Source of the DNA: Microbispora sp. H13382 | GTDB taxonomy: Bacteria > Actinomycetota > Actinomycetes > Streptosporangiales > Streptosporangiaceae | Reading direction: 5' to 3' | NCBI RefSeq assembly: GCF_014161445.1 | Contig: NZ_JABBXA010000006.1 | Location: 248,001-312,000 of the forward strand | DNA: 64,000 nt | In this document: piece by piece, positions 16,877-25,173 of the stretch | Layout of the letters: each line of letters starts with the position of its first letter | Numbering within the stretch: position 1 is the stretch's first letter | Position numbers and translations under genes: made by a program | The notes under the pieces: generated by a model | What the model saw: the letters and a program-made list of their open reading frames with translations, nothing else | What the model was told of the DNA's origin: nothing | The model's database searches: none

Positions 16877-17473
16877 GTGGGTAGTCACAGTCACGAAGTC
16901 ACCGACGCGATTCTTGAAACGCTCAAGCGCGCCGGGGCCGGTCTCAAGGAGGCCGGGGTGCGCTTCGCCCTGGCCGGAGGCTGCGCCGGCTACGCGAGGG
17001 GCGCCGCGCCATCACTGCACGACGTCGACTTCGCCCTGGTCGAGGAAGACGTCCCGCTCGCGCTGAAAACCCTGGAGAGCCTGGGTTTCCGGACCGCGAA
17101 ACCACCGGAGGACTGGCTGGTCAAGGCGTTCGACGAGGAAGGTGTGCTCGTCGACCTGATCTTCTCACTCGCCGACAGGCCGGTGACCGAGGCGATGATC
17201 GCTCGATCCGAGCCGATCAACACCGCCGCGCTGAGCCTGCCCGTCCTCGAAGCCACCGATCTTGTGATCTCCTGGATACTGCCGCTGTCCGAGCACGCCT
17301 GCGACTACGGCTCGCTGCTGCCGATGGTCCGCGCCATGCGGGAGCAGGTCGACTGGGACCGGGTCGCCTCGGTCGCCGCGCCGTCGCCGTACGCCTCGAC
17401 GTTCGTCACGCTCCTGGAGCGGCTGCGCATCATCGCCCCTACGACACCTCGGCCCGACAGCGCCTGGCCCTGA
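16877..17473 (+). CDS. nucleotidyltransferase-fold protein
   Basis: 198 residues. LAGGCAGYARGAAPSLHDVDFAL (about 28-50) gives the GG and D-x-D motif of the minimal nucleotidyltransferase/AbiEii-like fold, and EGVLVDLIFSL supplies a further acidic residue. Such proteins transfer NMP to small molecules or RNA, or act as toxins; the substrate here is unknown, and no antitoxin-like gene is beside it. GTG start without a clear ribosome site. Confidence 0.7.
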   Translation: MGSHSHEVTDAILETLKRAGAGLKEAGVRFALAGGCAGYARGAAPSLHDVDFALVEEDVPLALKTLESLGFRTAKPPEDWLVKAFDEEGVLVDLIFSLADRPVTEAMIARSEPINTAALSLPVLEATDLVISWILPLSEHACDYGSLLPMVRAMREQVDWDRVASVAAPSPYASTFVTLLERLRIIAPTTPRPDSAWP

Positions 17474-17541
17474 AAGGCCCGCTCCGGCCGCCGCCCGGTC
17501 CATGCGGAGGAGGGGCCGGGAGGGGCCTCCGGTGGGAAGAA

Positions 17542-17579
17542 GAAAGGGGCCGCGCCGCCACGGCGGCGCGGCCCCTTTC
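17542..17579. terminator. long hairpin terminator
   Basis: GAAAGGGGCCGCGCCGCC at 17542-17559 is perfectly complementary to 17562-17579. It lies between convergent genes and can stop both. Confidence 0.85.
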
Positions 17580-17584
17580 CGCCA

Positions 17585-17947
17585 TCACATGGACGAAGTG
17601 CGGGGGAAACGCCCGTAGTACTCCCCGACGCGGTCCCGGTAGCCCGGCTCGCTCATCGCCGTCTCGTTGAACTCCGGCGCGTTCTTGATCTCCTGTTTGG
17701 TGCGGCTGACGAAGACCTTGCGATCCTGGAAGTCGATCCTCGTCACCACACTCGCGGGCAGCATGACCTTCTTGCCGAAGATCCACGGGCCCGTGTCCAC
17801 GACGATGTAGCTCTGGCCCGCCTCATAGGTGGCCTCGTCCACGGAGCCGATCTTCCCGTCCACGGCCTGCACGTCGTATCCGGCGATGTCCATCTGCTGA
17901 CCCGTGCCGCTCACGGTGTCGGAATACGACCAGAGATCCGGTGTCAT
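17585..17947 (-). CDS. PRC-barrel domain protein
   Basis: 120 residues. GYDVQAVDGKIGSVDEATYEAGQSYIVVDTG and KKVMLPASVVTRIDFQDRKVFVSRTK form the PRC beta barrel (about 20-95). The tail PGYRDRVGEYYGRF is shared by actinobacterial stress-type PRC proteins. ATG 17947 is chosen for the GGGAG eight bases ahead; an ATG at 17971 is less likely. Function unknown. Confidence 0.75.
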   Translation of the reverse strand: MTPDLWSYSDTVSGTGQQMDIAGYDVQAVDGKIGSVDEATYEAGQSYIVVDTGPWIFGKKVMLPASVVTRIDFQDRKVFVSRTKQEIKNAPEFNETAMSEPGYRDRVGEYYGRFPRTSSM

Positions 17948-18107
17948 GGTGCTCACTCCCTTCGTCGTCACTCTCCGTACCCGATGGGGAGAAGGAGAAC
18001 ATCCCGGACACGTAAGGGCAGGACATCATCTGGTCGCCCGCCATCCGGTGCGATCGGTCGCGCCGTGGCGCGGAACACCTCCGGATGCCGCTACTCTTGT
18101 GGGGCGG

Positions 18108-18184
18108 GCGCCGCTAGCTCAGTTGGTTAGAGCAGCTGACTCTTAATCAGCGGGTCCGGGGTTCGAGTCCCTGGCGGCGCACCA
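18108..18184 (+). tRNA. tRNA-Lys (CTT)
   Basis: Acceptor arms GCGCCGC (18108-18114) and GCGGCGC (18174-18180) pair perfectly. The D loop holds AGTTGGTTAGA, the anticodon stem GCTGA/TCAGC frames the loop CTCTTAA with anticodon CTT at 18142-18144, and the T loop is GGTTCGAGTCC. Discriminator A and an encoded CCA follow. Confidence 0.97.
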
Positions 18185-18189
18185 CATCG

Positions 18190-18217
18190 AAAGCCCAGGC
18201 CGTTCGGCCTGGGCTTT
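18190..18217 (+). terminator. intrinsic terminator of the tRNA gene
   Basis: A 12-bp stem AAAGCCCAGGCC/GGCCTGGGCTTT with loop GTTC ends in a T run, eight bases after the tRNA. Confidence 0.9.
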
Positions 18218-18358
18218 TCGCGTTCCGGTGCCCGGACTTCGTCTCGTGACGTCGGCTCGTCGCCGGAGCTTCCTGACCGCGCGGCCGCCCGTCACCCCGT
18301 GCCGGGGAATCGGCGATCCGCCGGGGCATCGGCTCGGCCGGTACGCGGCGGCGCGGCG

Positions 18359-18559
18359 TCAGCGGGAGGTCTCGTACCAGTGGTAGGGGATCGACCAGTC
18401 CCAGTGCTCGGTCTCCTCCTGCTCGCGCGCGAGGTGGGCCGCGTCGGGGGTCCAGGTCAGCGTGCAGGCGACGCCGAACTGGGCGGCCCAGTACCGTCCG
18501 AGCCGTACGAATCCCTGGCCGAGAGCGAAGACCATCCGCTTCACCAGCGACAACACCAT
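18359..18559 (-). CDS. small hypothetical protein
   Basis: 66 residues, not recognised. N-terminal half is amphipathic and basic (MVLSLVKRMVFALGQGFVRLGRYW); the C-terminal half is acidic and aromatic (EETEHWDWSIPYHWYETSR). GAGGAG lies nine bases before the ATG and the third positions are G/C-rich, so it is likely expressed. 18218-18358 and 18560-18734 hold nothing else apart from an AT-rich promoter-like stretch at 18590-18660. Confidence 0.5.
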   Translation of the reverse strand: MVLSLVKRMVFALGQGFVRLGRYWAAQFGVACTLTWTPDAAHLAREQEETEHWDWSIPYHWYETSR

Positions 18560-18734
18560 CGGGCACCACTCCTCGCACGATCAGGCTCGGCACCAATGTG
18601 GCCCAGATCACCATGTATCTGGAAATAAAGATTTAATCTGGCTGAATCCTCCATGTAAATGCCCAGAGGGGTACGTGATGCGCCGCAGCGGCATCCGGTC
18701 GTACGCGTGACCTTCCGGCGGGAGGATGGCGGGC

Positions 18735-19658
18735 ATGGCACCCTTCGAGATGGGGGAGACCGCCCTGGTGGTGGAGGTCCCCTCGGCCGAGCCCCTGGTC
18801 CGGGACCTGCGGGAACGCTACGACTCCTCCGCGGCGTACGGCATGCCCGCGCACGTCACCGTCCTGTATCCGTTCCTCCCGAGAGAACGCCTCGACGACG
18901 GCGTGCTCGCCGCGCTGCGCGACCTGTTCGCGGCGCGGCGGCCGTTCGAGGTCGCGTTCGGGGACGTCGGCCGCTTCCCGGACGTGCTCTACCTCGCACC
19001 GGAACCGGACGGGCCGCTGCGGGAGCTCACCGAGGCGGTGGCAGGCCGTTGGCCGGAGGCGCCGCCGTACGGAGGCCGGTTCGGCGACATCGTGCCGCAC
19101 CTCACGGTCGCGGAGGGTCTCGGCGGCCAGCCCGACGCCGGGGTCGCGGCGGACCTGGCGGCCGGACTGCCCGTGACGACGCTCGTCGGCGGCGTGACGC
19201 TGCGGGTCTTCGACGGCGAGAGCTGGCGTGCGGAGGCGTTCTTCCCGCTGGGCGAGCCGCCGGTGGCCGAGTTCGCGTTCCCGGGGCCGCTGCGCGAGCG
19301 CTTGGTCGCGGCGATCCTGAGCGGGGACAAGACGGCCACCGCGGGCCTGCTGGCGGATTACGAGCACTGCGGCGACCCCCTCCCGGCGGCCGGCCGGTGG
19401 ACCGCGCTGATCGACTCCGCCGGGCGGCGCGTGGCGCTCCTGGAGACGACCCAGGTGCGGGTGGTGCCGATCCGCGAGGTCGACGAGGCGTTCGCCCGCG
19501 ACGAGGGCGAGGGGTACGACACCGTCGCCCAGTGGCGGGCCGCCCACGAGCGCTTCTGGACCGGCCCGGAGATGTCCGCCGTCCTCGGCGGACCACCGTT
19601 GATCGACGACGACACGCTGATCGTGGCCGAACGCTTCCGTCTGCTCGGATCCCTGTGA
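18735..19658 (+). CDS. 2H phosphoesterase (2'-5' RNA ligase family) fused to an ASCH domain
   Basis: 307 residues, two domains. Residues about 8-165 carry two H-x-T motifs, HVTVLYPF and HLTVAEG, the catalytic pair of LigT/2H phosphoesterases that open cyclic or 2'-5' phosphodiesters. Residues about 175-305 match the ASCH (PUA-like RNA-binding) fold: RERLVAAILSGDKTATAGLL, then RWTALIDSAGRRVALLETTQV and the acidic EGYDTVAQWRAAHERFW. A protein joining these domains points to processing of RNA or a nucleotide signal. ATG 18735 is chosen because GGGAGG sits nine bases ahead; ATG 18726 directly abuts it. Confidence 0.82.
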   Translation: MAPFEMGETALVVEVPSAEPLVRDLRERYDSSAAYGMPAHVTVLYPFLPRERLDDGVLAALRDLFAARRPFEVAFGDVGRFPDVLYLAPEPDGPLRELTEAVAGRWPEAPPYGGRFGDIVPHLTVAEGLGGQPDAGVAADLAAGLPVTTLVGGVTLRVFDGESWRAEAFFPLGEPPVAEFAFPGPLRERLVAAILSGDKTATAGLLADYEHCGDPLPAAGRWTALIDSAGRRVALLETTQVRVVPIREVDEAFARDEGEGYDTVAQWRAAHERFWTGPEMSAVLGGPPLIDDDTLIVAERFRLLGSL

Positions 19659-19775
19659 CCGCCTGTGGATAACGTCACGGAGCCGGTGGCCGGGCCTGAC
19701 AGAATCGCTCGCACGACCCGACCGGGCGGCCGTCGAGGGCCCCCGGAGGGGCGCCGATCGGGGGAGGGCGAGCGG

Positions 19776-21116
19776 ATGATCGGGGCGAACCGGCGGCGTG
19801 GAGCCGGAGAGCGGGAAGACACCCGGCGGCGGAGTCTCGGGCCGCCGGGGGAGGCCGCCTGGAGCTTCCCCTGGTCGTCGCAGTCCCCCGGGCGGGCGGC
19901 GGAGGAGCTGGTGGCCGAGCTGCTGTCGGCAGCGCTGGAGGCGACGCGCCGCCACGACGAGACCGAGTTCCGGCGATGCGTGAAGGTCCTCGCACAGGGC
20001 CAGGGGCTGCGCGAAGTCGTGGACCGTGCTCTGCTGGACGCGCTGAACCGGCACGTGACACTCGCCTGGGAGCGCGGCTGGCAGCCCGCCGACGTCGTCC
20101 GGCTGGTGGGACGGCGGCTTGAGGCCCGGCACGTCCGCCTCGTGACCGACGCCGTCGCGGCCGAGATGCGGGCCTACGCCGCGGCGACGGTGGACGAGCG
20201 CTGGCTGGACCAGCTCGCGGCCATGGGCGCGACCGTGTGGTGGAGCCGCGACGAGGAGTACCTGCACGAGGACGGCGACCGGATCGCGATGGTCGCCTGC
20301 GCGCTGCGGGTGGTCCGCCTTCTGGCCACGCTGCCGCCGCTGGAACGGCTGTGCCCGGTGCCGGGAACGGCCCGGCGTACGCCGGGCTCCCGCGGCGGCG
20401 CCGTGGACGAACGGATGCTCGCCCGGGTGCGGGCACTGCTGGCCAAAGCCGAGTCGACCGAGTTCGAGGCGGAGGCCGAGACGTTCACCGCCGCGGCCCA
20501 GTCGCTGATGGCCCGGCACAGCATCGACGCCGCGCTGCTGGCCGCCCGGACGGACGGCCAGGCAGGAGCCGGGCGGCCGGAGGGACGCCGGCTGGGCGTC
20601 GAGTCGCCCTACGAGGGCCCGAAGGCGATGCTGCTGGACGTCATCGCCTCGGCCAACCACTGCCGCTCGGTATGGAGCCGGCATTTCGGGTTCGCCACCG
20701 TGCTCGGGTTCCCCGCGGACCTGACCGCGGTGGAGGTGCTGTTCACCTCCCTGCTGGTGCAGGCCACGACGGCGATGAGGCTCGCGGGGTCCCGCCGTGA
20801 CGGCCTCGGCCGTTCCCGCACGCGGTCGTTCCGGCAGTCCTTCCTCGCGGCGTACGCCCAGCGCATCGGCGAGCGGCTGCGGGAGGCGACGGGACAGGCG
20901 ATGCGGGAGGCCGCCGCCGACACCGGGCGCGACCTGCTGCCGGTGCTGGCGGCCCGGGAGGCCGAGGTCGAGGCGAGGGTCGAGGAGCTCTTCCCGACAC
21001 TGACGATGGTCGGCGCGGGCCCGATCAGTAACCGGGAGGGCTGGATCTCCGGCCGGGCCGCCGCCGACCGTGCCGTTCTCGACCTACGCGCCAAGGTCAC
21101 CCGGGGAGGCGGTTGA
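19776..21116 (+). CDS. DUF2786 domain protein
   Basis: 446 residues. A basic, disordered N-terminal ~45 residues precede a helical region. The DUF2786 signature is VRALLAKAESTEFEAEAETFTAAAQSLMARHSID (about 215-250), followed by a conserved C-terminal block (VIASANHCRSVWSRHFGFATVLGF ... FTSLLVQATTAM). DUF2786 is also found in phage and plasmid proteins; its role is not known. ATG 19776 has GGAGGG about eight bases ahead, better than the GTG/ATG near 19665. Same strand as the 2H-ASCH gene, 117 bases downstream. Confidence 0.75.
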   Translation: MIGANRRRGAGEREDTRRRSLGPPGEAAWSFPWSSQSPGRAAEELVAELLSAALEATRRHDETEFRRCVKVLAQGQGLREVVDRALLDALNRHVTLAWERGWQPADVVRLVGRRLEARHVRLVTDAVAAEMRAYAAATVDERWLDQLAAMGATVWWSRDEEYLHEDGDRIAMVACALRVVRLLATLPPLERLCPVPGTARRTPGSRGGAVDERMLARVRALLAKAESTEFEAEAETFTAAAQSLMARHSIDAALLAARTDGQAGAGRPEGRRLGVESPYEGPKAMLLDVIASANHCRSVWSRHFGFATVLGFPADLTAVEVLFTSLLVQATTAMRLAGSRRDGLGRSRTRSFRQSFLAAYAQRIGERLREATGQAMREAAADTGRDLLPVLAAREAEVEARVEELFPTLTMVGAGPISNREGWISGRAAADRAVLDLRAKVTRGGG

Positions 21117-21208
21117 TCCGACCCCGCGACGACACGGCCGCGGCAGGTGCCCGACCGGCCCGGCCGACGTCGACGCCGACGGCACAGGACGCCGCAGTAC
21201 GTCGGGTT

Positions 21209-22825
21209 TCAGGCATCGAGCAACTCGTGCGGCCCCCAGCCGTCGGCGTCCTCCACCACCCGCAGGGCCAGCTCCGCGCGGCCGGCCATGTCGAGCGGAG
21301 CGACGCCCGAGACCGCGTGACCGTGCGCGAGCCGATCCAGTGCGGCGCCCACGAGCGGCCCTGCCGTCCGCACGGTCGAGGGCAGCGCGATCGATCGCGT
21401 CGAACCGCCGTGCAGCACGATGTTGCGCTGGCGGTAGAGGCGCCGGAAGCAACCGCGGAGATAGCGCTCCACGCGCCCGAGGGTCACTGACGGTGCGGCG
21501 ACCAGCTCGCGCATCCGTCCGAGCGCGGCCGTGGTCACGGGGTCGTCCACGCGCACGACCGGCTCCGCGGTCAGCCACCGGACCATCCGCCGGGCGCGCT
21601 CGCGGTTGTTGCCGCCGATCACGTCGAGGTCACGGCACAGGCGAGGATCTTCCTCGCGGATCCGGGCGTCGTAGCTCAGGGCGGTCAGTTCGGCGCGTGG
21701 CCAGCCCGCCGCCACCAGCGCGGCGGCCCGGTCCGCGGCCACCGCCCGCCCCTCCTCGCGGTCGGCTTCGTCGGTGTCGCAGAAGAGCAGCGATTCGATG
21801 GCGGCCCAGGCCCCTGCCACGGCCGTGCTCGGCGAGCTCTCCGTGAGCGGCGCGGCGAGTTCGAGCGCGTCGTCGATGCGCAGCCCGTGCGCACCGGCGT
21901 CGGGCAGGTCGTAGAGCACGCCGACGCGTTCCAGCGACAGCACGGTCACCGCCGGGTCGCCCCGCCGGAAGTCCTGTGGTTCGGCCAGCCCCGAGATGAA
22001 CACCTTGGGGTAGACGTCCAGCGCCGTCTGCCCCCGCCGGTAACGCACCCTGTTGCGGACCCGGTCGAACAACTCGGTCACCTGCTGCACGGCCGAGACG
22101 TGGTCGCGAGCCCGTACGCGGAACAGCAGGCCTCCGCTTGCGCGGACACCCGTGACCTGTGGAAACTCCGTCAGCAGCCGCCGGCGTACCTCCTCCTGCG
22201 ACAGCCAGTGCGAGGACTTCAGTGCCACCTGCGGCGCGGGCACCCTGTCCTGGAGGACGATCACCCCCTCGTAGTCGAGCTCGCCGCGGGATTCGAGTTC
22301 GATGAGGAGATCGATCAGGTCGACCGGGTCGGTCGATCCGGCGAGCCGTGTCTTGATCTCACGCCGGAGGAAATCCTGATGAAAGCCCTCGTCCAGTAGG
22401 TGAGCGGCGACGCACCGGGCGGAACGTTCCACATGAACGCGGTCAGAAGTAAGGAGATCGCGCCAACGACGAAGATAGCCGTCGGCCACGAGGTCCGACA
22501 GGAGCGCCAGCGCGCGCTGGCTGCGGGCGCCGGGCTTGATCGGCCTGACACAGATCTGGTGCAGGTGCCGGCGGATCAGCCCGTCCCCCAATGCGCTGTC
22601 GGTCCTGAGCCTGGGGAGCAGCGACTCCCGGGCGTACCAGGCGAGGGAGGCCTGCGAGAGGACGTGGCGTCCCACCCAGTCGGCCGCCTCCACCGCCTCG
22701 CGCAGGGCGAGGACCGTGCCCACGTCCCACAGGCGGCGCTGCCAGGGACGCCACGATTCCAGCAACTCCTGCACCCTGGCGGTGACCAGGGCACCGGTTT
22801 CAGGCCTGCTGCTGACGGCTCCCAT
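21209..22825 (-). CDS. large protein with C-terminal HEPN (Apea-like) RNase motif
   Basis: 538 residues, mostly helical, without an obvious enzyme fold in the first 400 residues. Near residue 460, LYRQRNIVLHGG gives the R-x4-H signature with the preceding Asn that marks HEPN ribonucleases of the Apea-like group. A helix rich in Arg and Leu precedes it. HEPN proteins cut RNA in antiviral and toxin systems, but a motif match alone does not prove activity. ATG 22825 is preferred (AAGGGG upstream); an in-frame start at 22900 exists. Convergent with the DUF2786 gene. 22826-23043 holds no gene. Confidence 0.6.
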   Translation of the reverse strand: MGAVSSRPETGALVTARVQELLESWRPWQRRLWDVGTVLALREAVEAADWVGRHVLSQASLAWYARESLLPRLRTDSALGDGLIRRHLHQICVRPIKPGARSQRALALLSDLVADGYLRRWRDLLTSDRVHVERSARCVAAHLLDEGFHQDFLRREIKTRLAGSTDPVDLIDLLIELESRGELDYEGVIVLQDRVPAPQVALKSSHWLSQEEVRRRLLTEFPQVTGVRASGGLLFRVRARDHVSAVQQVTELFDRVRNRVRYRRGQTALDVYPKVFISGLAEPQDFRRGDPAVTVLSLERVGVLYDLPDAGAHGLRIDDALELAAPLTESSPSTAVAGAWAAIESLLFCDTDEADREEGRAVAADRAAALVAAGWPRAELTALSYDARIREEDPRLCRDLDVIGGNNRERARRMVRWLTAEPVVRVDDPVTTAALGRMRELVAAPSVTLGRVERYLRGCFRRLYRQRNIVLHGGSTRSIALPSTVRTAGPLVGAALDRLAHGHAVSGVAPLDMAGRAELALRVVEDADGWGPHELLDA

Positions 22826-23043
22826 CGGCGAGGTACCCCTTCGGCTGAGTGACTGTGGCGTTACTGCTTGCGCACAGCCCGCCGGGGAAAGTACTCTCAA
22901 GAGGACTTAGGCAGGGGAGTCGCCCGGAAGGGCCGCTCCCCATCGCCTTTTCTGGGGGGTGTGCGGCACCCAGTGTGGCTGATCAGAGACCTCCCGATCA
23001 CCGTTTTCGCATATCTCCAGCACTCTGCGTGACCGCCTCCGTG

Positions 23044-23772
23044 TCAGCCGGAGGAGTCGTCGAAGTGGAGTTCCGAGGTGATCCGGTAGCGGTCGCCGCG
23101 GTAGATGGACCTCGTGAACTCCACGACACGGCCGCCGGCCTCGCGGGCCGTGCGCTCGATGAGCAGAGCGGGAGCGTGCTGGGGGACGCCGAGCAGTTCG
23201 GCCTCGGTCTCGTCGGTGACGGTCGGCTCGATGCTCTGGGTGGCGCGGCGGACGTCGATGCCGAACCTCGTACGCAGGAACCGGTAGAACGACCCGGACA
23301 CCATGTCCTCGGGCCGCAGGGACTCGACCAGGCGGTGCGGCAGGTGGATGCGCTCGATCGCGATCGGCTCGTCGTCCACTAGGCGTAGCCGTACGACGCG
23401 CAGGACCGGGTCGGCGGGCGAGACCTGCAGGCGGTGCGCCAGCCGGGCGGTGGCCGGGGCGGAGTCGAACTCGAGGATGCGGCTGAGCCAGTTCCCCTCG
23501 GCGGCGGGGGCGTGGAAGGAGTCGTCGCCGGCCGCGAGGGGCTGGGTGACCTTCCGGCGTCCGGTGAACGTTCCCCGCCCGTGCTCCCGCACCAGCATGC
23601 CCTGCCGTACGAGCCCGTCGATCGCCGCGCGGAGAGTCGGGCGGGAGACGCCGAGTTCCCGGGACAGGTCGCGTTCCGAGGGGATGGCGGTGCCGGGCTC
23701 CTTGTCGGCGATCAGGTCGAGCAGGACGTCTCTGACCCGGTCGCGCTTGAGGCCCGCTGGGAGTCTCTGCAC
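23044..23772 (-). CDS. dasR: GntR/HutC-family regulator, DasR
   Basis: 242 residues. Winged HTH at about 10-75 (IPSERDLSRELGVSRPTLRAAIDGLVRQGMLVREHGRGTF), then a UTRA effector domain (about 100-240) that in DasR binds GlcN-6-P or GlcNAc-6-P. It is divergent from a complete dasABCD set, the arrangement known from Streptomyces, which makes the DasR assignment strong. GTG 23772 matches the usual DasR N-terminal length and has AAGGT ahead. It probably represses both directions through the sites in the 140-base spacer. Confidence 0.85.
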   Translation of the reverse strand: MQRLPAGLKRDRVRDVLLDLIADKEPGTAIPSERDLSRELGVSRPTLRAAIDGLVRQGMLVREHGRGTFTGRRKVTQPLAAGDDSFHAPAAEGNWLSRILEFDSAPATARLAHRLQVSPADPVLRVVRLRLVDDEPIAIERIHLPHRLVESLRPEDMVSGSFYRFLRTRFGIDVRRATQSIEPTVTDETEAELLGVPQHAPALLIERTAREAGGRVVEFTRSIYRGDRYRITSELHFDDSSG

Positions 23773-23782
23773 CCCCCAGACC

Positions 23783-23799
23783 TTACCAGTAGTTGACCA
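23783..23799. promoter_or_regulatory. operator-like 17-mer near the dasR start
   Basis: TTACCAGTAGTTGACCA, repeated with 14 of 17 identities at 23884-23900. It sits 10 bases before the dasR start, a position suited to autoregulation. It is not a palindrome like the classical DasR site. Confidence 0.55.
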
Positions 23800-23842
23800 A
23801 TCCTCCCCATCTCGGCCTGGCAATAAGCCGAAATATCGCCCC

Positions 23843-23869
23843 TTGACAGCCTGACTGGTTAAGACCACT
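23843..23869 (+). promoter_or_regulatory. dasA promoter with DasR-type palindrome
   Basis: TTGACA at 23843-23848 resembles a -35 box. ACTGGTTAAGACCACT at 23854-23869 contains TGGT-N4-ACCA and matches the published DasR responsive element (ACTGGTCTAGACCACT) at 14 of 16 positions, overlapping where the -10 should be. Occupation would block dasA transcription. Confidence 0.75.
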
Positions 23870-23883
23870 CTCCTCTCAACGGT

Positions 23884-23900
23884 TTACCAATAACTGACCA
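23884..23900. promoter_or_regulatory. second operator-like 17-mer, in the dasA leader
   Basis: TTACCAATAACTGACCA, the partner of the 17-mer at 23783. It ends 12 bases before the dasA ATG and overlaps the start of the ribosome-site region (GGGAGG). Confidence 0.55.
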
Positions 23901-23912
23901 CTGGGAGGACCG

Positions 23913-25172
23913 ATGAGGTTACGCCTCCTCGCCGCGGCGGCCGCGTTCAGCCTCGCGCTCGCCGGTTGCGGCTCGGCGTCCGAGCCCGGGACATCCGGAC
24001 AGACCGGTACGACCACGCTGACCGTGTGGTTCATGCGCGACAGCCTGTCGGACGCGATCGTGAAGCGGTTCACGGACGACTTCCAGCGGTCGCATCCCGG
24101 AATCACCCTGAACGTCCAGAGCCAGGAGTGGGACGGCATCGGGCAGAAGGTCATCAGTGCGCTGGCCAGCAAGGACGCCCCCGACGTCATCGAGGTCGGC
24201 AACACCCAGGTCGCCGAGTACGCCGCCAGCGGTGGGGTCAGGGACCTCACCGGCAAGGTCGCCGACCTGGGCGGCGCCGACTGGCTGCCCGGCCTGGCCG
24301 AGCCGGGGAAGATCGACGGCAGGCAGTACGGCATCCCCTGGTACGCCGCCAACCGAGTGGTCGTCTACAACAAGGACCTGTTCGCCAAGGCCGGCGTCAC
24401 CTCCCCGCCGAAGACGCGTGACGAGTGGATCGACGTCACGACCAGGCTGAACAAGGGCGGCGTACAGGGCATCTACCTGCCGGGCCAGAACTGGTACACC
24501 CTCGCGGGGTTCGTCTGGGACGAGGGCGGCGACCTCGCCGTGGAAGAGGGCGGCCAGTGGAAGGGCGCGCTCGACACGCCGCAGGCGCTCGCCGGGATGG
24601 CGTTCTACGAACGGCTCCAGGCGCTCGGCAAGGGGCCCAGGGACTCCGACGAGGCCAGGCCGCCGCAGGCCGACGTGTTCGGCAAGGGCGACGTCGCGCA
24701 GATCATCTCCGCGCCCGGCGGCGCGGTCGCGATCGAGAAGGCCAACCCGGACCTCAAGGGCAAGCTGGGCTTCTTCCCGATCCCCGGCAAGACCGCGGAC
24801 AGGCCGGGCGCCGTCTTCACCGGAGGGTCCGATCTGATCATCCCCGAGGCGTCCGCGCACCCGGACGAGGCGTACGAGGTGGTCAAGGCCCTGGCCGGGG
24901 AGAAGTTCCAGCTCGACATGGCCAAGGAGATGAGCTACGTGCCCAACCGCACCTCGTACGCCGGGGTCCTGAGCGGCGACGAGGCCACCGCGGCGATGGC
25001 GGCGGGGGCCGCGGTCGGGCACGCCACGCCCAACTCGCCCAACTGGGCGGCCGTGGAGGCCAGGAACGTCATCAAGGAGTACATGACCAAGGTGCTCACC
25101 GGAGGCGACGCGGCCACCGCGGCGAAGGAGGCCTCCGGCGTGATCACCACGATCCTCAACACCAGGTCCTGA
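23913..25172 (+). CDS. dasA: ABC transporter sugar-binding lipoprotein DasA
   Basis: 419 residues. The signal peptide ends in the lipobox LAGC (Cys 19), followed by a G/S/T-rich linker, so it is a membrane-anchored lipoprotein on the cell surface. The rest is a family-1 extracellular solute-binding protein (TLTVWFMRDSLSDAIVKRF, YGIPWYAANRVVVYNKDLF, FTGGSDLIIPEAS). In Streptomyces DasA binds chitobiose. It heads the dasABCD operon (1 base to dasB) and is followed by both permeases and the hydrolase; the ATPase is missing, as in Streptomyces, where the shared MsiK serves. Confidence 0.9.
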   Translation: MRLRLLAAAAAFSLALAGCGSASEPGTSGQTGTTTLTVWFMRDSLSDAIVKRFTDDFQRSHPGITLNVQSQEWDGIGQKVISALASKDAPDVIEVGNTQVAEYAASGGVRDLTGKVADLGGADWLPGLAEPGKIDGRQYGIPWYAANRVVVYNKDLFAKAGVTSPPKTRDEWIDVTTRLNKGGVQGIYLPGQNWYTLAGFVWDEGGDLAVEEGGQWKGALDTPQALAGMAFYERLQALGKGPRDSDEARPPQADVFGKGDVAQIISAPGGAVAIEKANPDLKGKLGFFPIPGKTADRPGAVFTGGSDLIIPEASAHPDEAYEVVKALAGEKFQLDMAKEMSYVPNRTSYAGVLSGDEATAAMAAGAAVGHATPNSPNWAAVEARNVIKEYMTKVLTGGDAATAAKEASGVITTILNTRS

Positions 25173-25173
25173 C

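Noticed and set aside
18147-18614. 155-codon minus-strand frame
   Set aside because: It runs into the tRNA-Lys gene and its terminator and has no recognisable content; the 66-codon frame inside has a ribosome site and is kept.
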